Below, piece by piece: positions 5,674-6,828 of a stretch of 6,828 nucleotides of DNA. Location of the stretch: positions 1-6,828 of the forward strand of contig JAENVT010000503.1 of NCBI GenBank assembly GCA_016650435.1. The letters are read 5' to 3'. Both the position numbers and the translations under genes were made by a program. Each line of letters begins with the position of its first letter. The stretch's first letter is position 1. Below the pieces are notes generated by a model. That model searched no databases and was not told where the DNA came from. It saw only the letters and a list, made by a program, of their open reading frames with translations. Source of the DNA: Ilumatobacteraceae bacterium. Its GTDB lineage: Bacteria; Actinomycetota; Acidimicrobiia; Acidimicrobiales; Ilumatobacteraceae.

Positions 5674-6657
5674 ATGTTGCAGAAAGCCCAACCGCCGTCC
5701 ACTTTGCCGCAGGCCAACGACGCATGCTGGTGTGGCAGCGGGCGCAAGTACAAGCGCTGTCACAAGCCCCTCGAAGGTCGAGTGAGTCAGGGTATCGTCA
5801 GCCCGCGTCGCCCGGTTCCCGACCACATCGGTCGTCCGCCGTATGCCGAAAGCGGTGTGCCGATCAGATGGGCCGAGTCACGGGTGAAGACCCCCGAGAT
5901 CATCGAGCGCATGCGTCATGCCGGCATCGTTGCCGCAGAGGTGTTGCGCCTTGCCGGCGAGATGGTCGCTCCCGGGGTCACCACCGACGAGATCGACGTG
6001 TACGTGCACAATCTGTGCATCGAGCGCAACTCGTATCCCAGCCCGCTCAACTACAACCACTTCCCGAAGAGTGTGTGCACCAGCGTCAATGAAGTCATCT
6101 GTCACGGAATCCCCGATTCGCGGGCGTTGCAGGACGGCGACATCATCAACATCGACATCACGACGTACATCGGCGGTGTGCACGGCGATACCAACGCCAC
6201 GTTCTTCGTCGGCAATGTCGACCCGGCCAGTCAACAGCTGGTGCGAGTCACCGAGGAATGCATGTGGCACGGAATTGAAGCCGTGCGACCGGGCCGGCCG
6301 ATCAGCGACATCGGCAGGGCCATCGAGGTGCACGCCAAGAAGTACAAGTACGGCGTCGTCAGGGCGTTCATCGGTCACGGCATCGGCGAGCAGTTCCACA
6401 CCGACATCCAGGTGCTGCACTACTACGACGAGCGCGCCAACATCGTCATGCGTCCCGGCATGACCTTCACGATCGAGCCGATGATCACGCTGGGGTCGTG
6501 GCAACACAAAATGGTGTTCGACGACAACTGGACCGCCATCACGTCCGATGGCAGGCGCACCGCGCAGTACGAGCACACGATTCTGGTCACCGACGACGGC
6601 TACGACGTCTTGACCGCGCCGGGTGCGGTGTCGCCGTCGGCGCCATGGCATCGTTGA
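5674..6657 (+). CDS. map: Type I methionine aminopeptidase with N-terminal SEC-C zinc motif
   Basis: The protein is 327 residues. It removes the initiator methionine from nascent proteins at the ribosome. The pita-bread metalloprotease core carries all five metal ligands: D161, D172 (in HGDTNATF), H235 (in GHGIG), E268 (in FTIEPM) and E300 (in YEHT). H144 in VICHGIPD is also present. The ligand spacings match E. coli MetAP closely. The core resembles mycobacterial MetAP1a (VSPRRPVPDHIGRPPY, GFPKS-like and HGDTNATF blocks). Before the core lies a SEC-C motif, CWCGSGRKYKRCH, with C18, C20, C29 and H30 as zinc ligands. N-terminal zinc motifs in other type I aminopeptidases are linked to ribosome association. 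I chose ATG 5674-5676 because the SEC-C motif begins soon after. The frame is open back to 5398, but that part is antisense to the ABC-F gene. The gene ends 4 nt before the next start. Confidence 0.96.
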   Translation: MLQKAQPPSTLPQANDACWCGSGRKYKRCHKPLEGRVSQGIVSPRRPVPDHIGRPPYAESGVPIRWAESRVKTPEIIERMRHAGIVAAEVLRLAGEMVAPGVTTDEIDVYVHNLCIERNSYPSPLNYNHFPKSVCTSVNEVICHGIPDSRALQDGDIINIDITTYIGGVHGDTNATFFVGNVDPASQQLVRVTEECMWHGIEAVRPGRPISDIGRAIEVHAKKYKYGVVRAFIGHGIGEQFHTDIQVLHYYDERANIVMRPGMTFTIEPMITLGSWQHKMVFDDNWTAITSDGRRTAQYEHTILVTDDGYDVLTAPGAVSPSAPWHR

Positions 6658-6661
6658 GCGA

Positions 6662-6828
6662 GTGAAGCTCGGCGTTTTCGGTCTCAACAGCAAAGCAACC
6701 AGCGCCCCGGCCGCGACAGCGCGCCTGGTGAAGCGTTGCGAGGAACTGGGCTACGACAGCTGGTGGGTCGGCGAGCACGTGGTGCTGCCATCGCCGCGGG
6801 TTGCGCCGGCACCGATGGATCCAACCGA
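6662..6828 (+). CDS. LLM-class (luciferase-like) oxidoreductase, N-terminal fragment
   Basis: GTG 6662-6664 opens a frame that runs off the window with 55 complete codons. It starts MKLGVFGLNSKATS and continues with the helix LVKRCEELGYDSWWVGEHVVLP. This is the beta1-alpha1-beta2 start of luciferase-like TIM barrels that use F420 or FMN; ELGYDS-x-W-x-GEH is the family hallmark. Which cofactor and substrate it uses cannot be judged from this end. The start lies 4 nt after the TGA of map on the same strand, so the two are probably co-transcribed and may be translationally coupled. Other nearby ATG or TTG codons run quickly into the stop at 6667-6669. The 3' end is outside the window. Confidence 0.85.
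   Translation, partial: MKLGVFGLNSKATSAPAATARLVKRCEELGYDSWWVGEHVVLPSPRVAPAPMDPT

Noticed and set aside
5878..6693. A 271-codon open frame on the minus strand opposite map.
   Set aside because: It is Val/Asp-rich with no family features and lies opposite a full set of MetAP catalytic residues.
1..6828. Search for CRISPR arrays, insertion sequences, tRNA or rRNA genes and defence or toxin-antitoxin modules.
   Set aside because: No spaced repeat series, transposase motifs, tRNA-like cloverleaf or toxin-antitoxin-sized gene pairs were seen; the window is mostly ordinary chromosomal genes.

Overview
The window is GC-rich and tightly packed. It carries six genes, the first and last cut by the window edges. 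Sequence features suggest a high-GC actinomycete (Actinomycetota), perhaps a deep lineage such as Acidimicrobiia: GTG starts, a mycobacterial-style type I methionine aminopeptidase, an LLM-class (probably F420- or FMN-dependent) oxidoreductase, an RdmC/DnrP-like hydrolase, and several genes with -10-like boxes directly against the start codon, as in leaderless transcripts. The class assignment is inference from gene content; no rRNA is present.

Layout. 1-190 (+) is the C-terminal end of an AHSA1/SRPBCC-fold protein. It converges on, and overlaps by 9 nt, a formylglycine-type sulfatase/phosphonate monoester hydrolase-like enzyme (182-1654, -). Only 18 nt separate the sulfatase start from the divergent start of a secreted peptidoglycan hydrolase (1673-2761, +) with two peptidoglycan-binding domains and a lysozyme-like domain. 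A 221-nt convergent gap (2762-2982) holds a perfect 13-bp inverted repeat with competing partner sequences. Then come an alpha/beta hydrolase (2983-3837, -) and, 207 nt upstream of it on the same strand, an ABC-F ATPase (4045-5613, -). A 60-nt divergent gap leads to a SEC-C-containing methionine aminopeptidase (5674-6657, +). It is followed 4 nt later by the N-terminus of an LLM-class oxidoreductase (6662 to the window end, +).

How the genes work together. No single pathway is evident. The ABC-F ATPase (ribosome) and methionine aminopeptidase (nascent chains) both act at translation and are divergently transcribed. The peptidoglycan hydrolase acts outside the membrane. The sulfatase/PMH, alpha/beta hydrolase and LLM oxidoreductase are accessory catabolic or secondary-metabolic enzymes of unknown substrate. 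I found no CRISPR array, transposon, tRNA, rRNA or recognisable defence system. The most interesting signals are regulatory or structural: a possible shared, nearly symmetric -10 element serving two divergent leaderless genes at 1655-1672, and a multi-partner repeat at 2838-2900.
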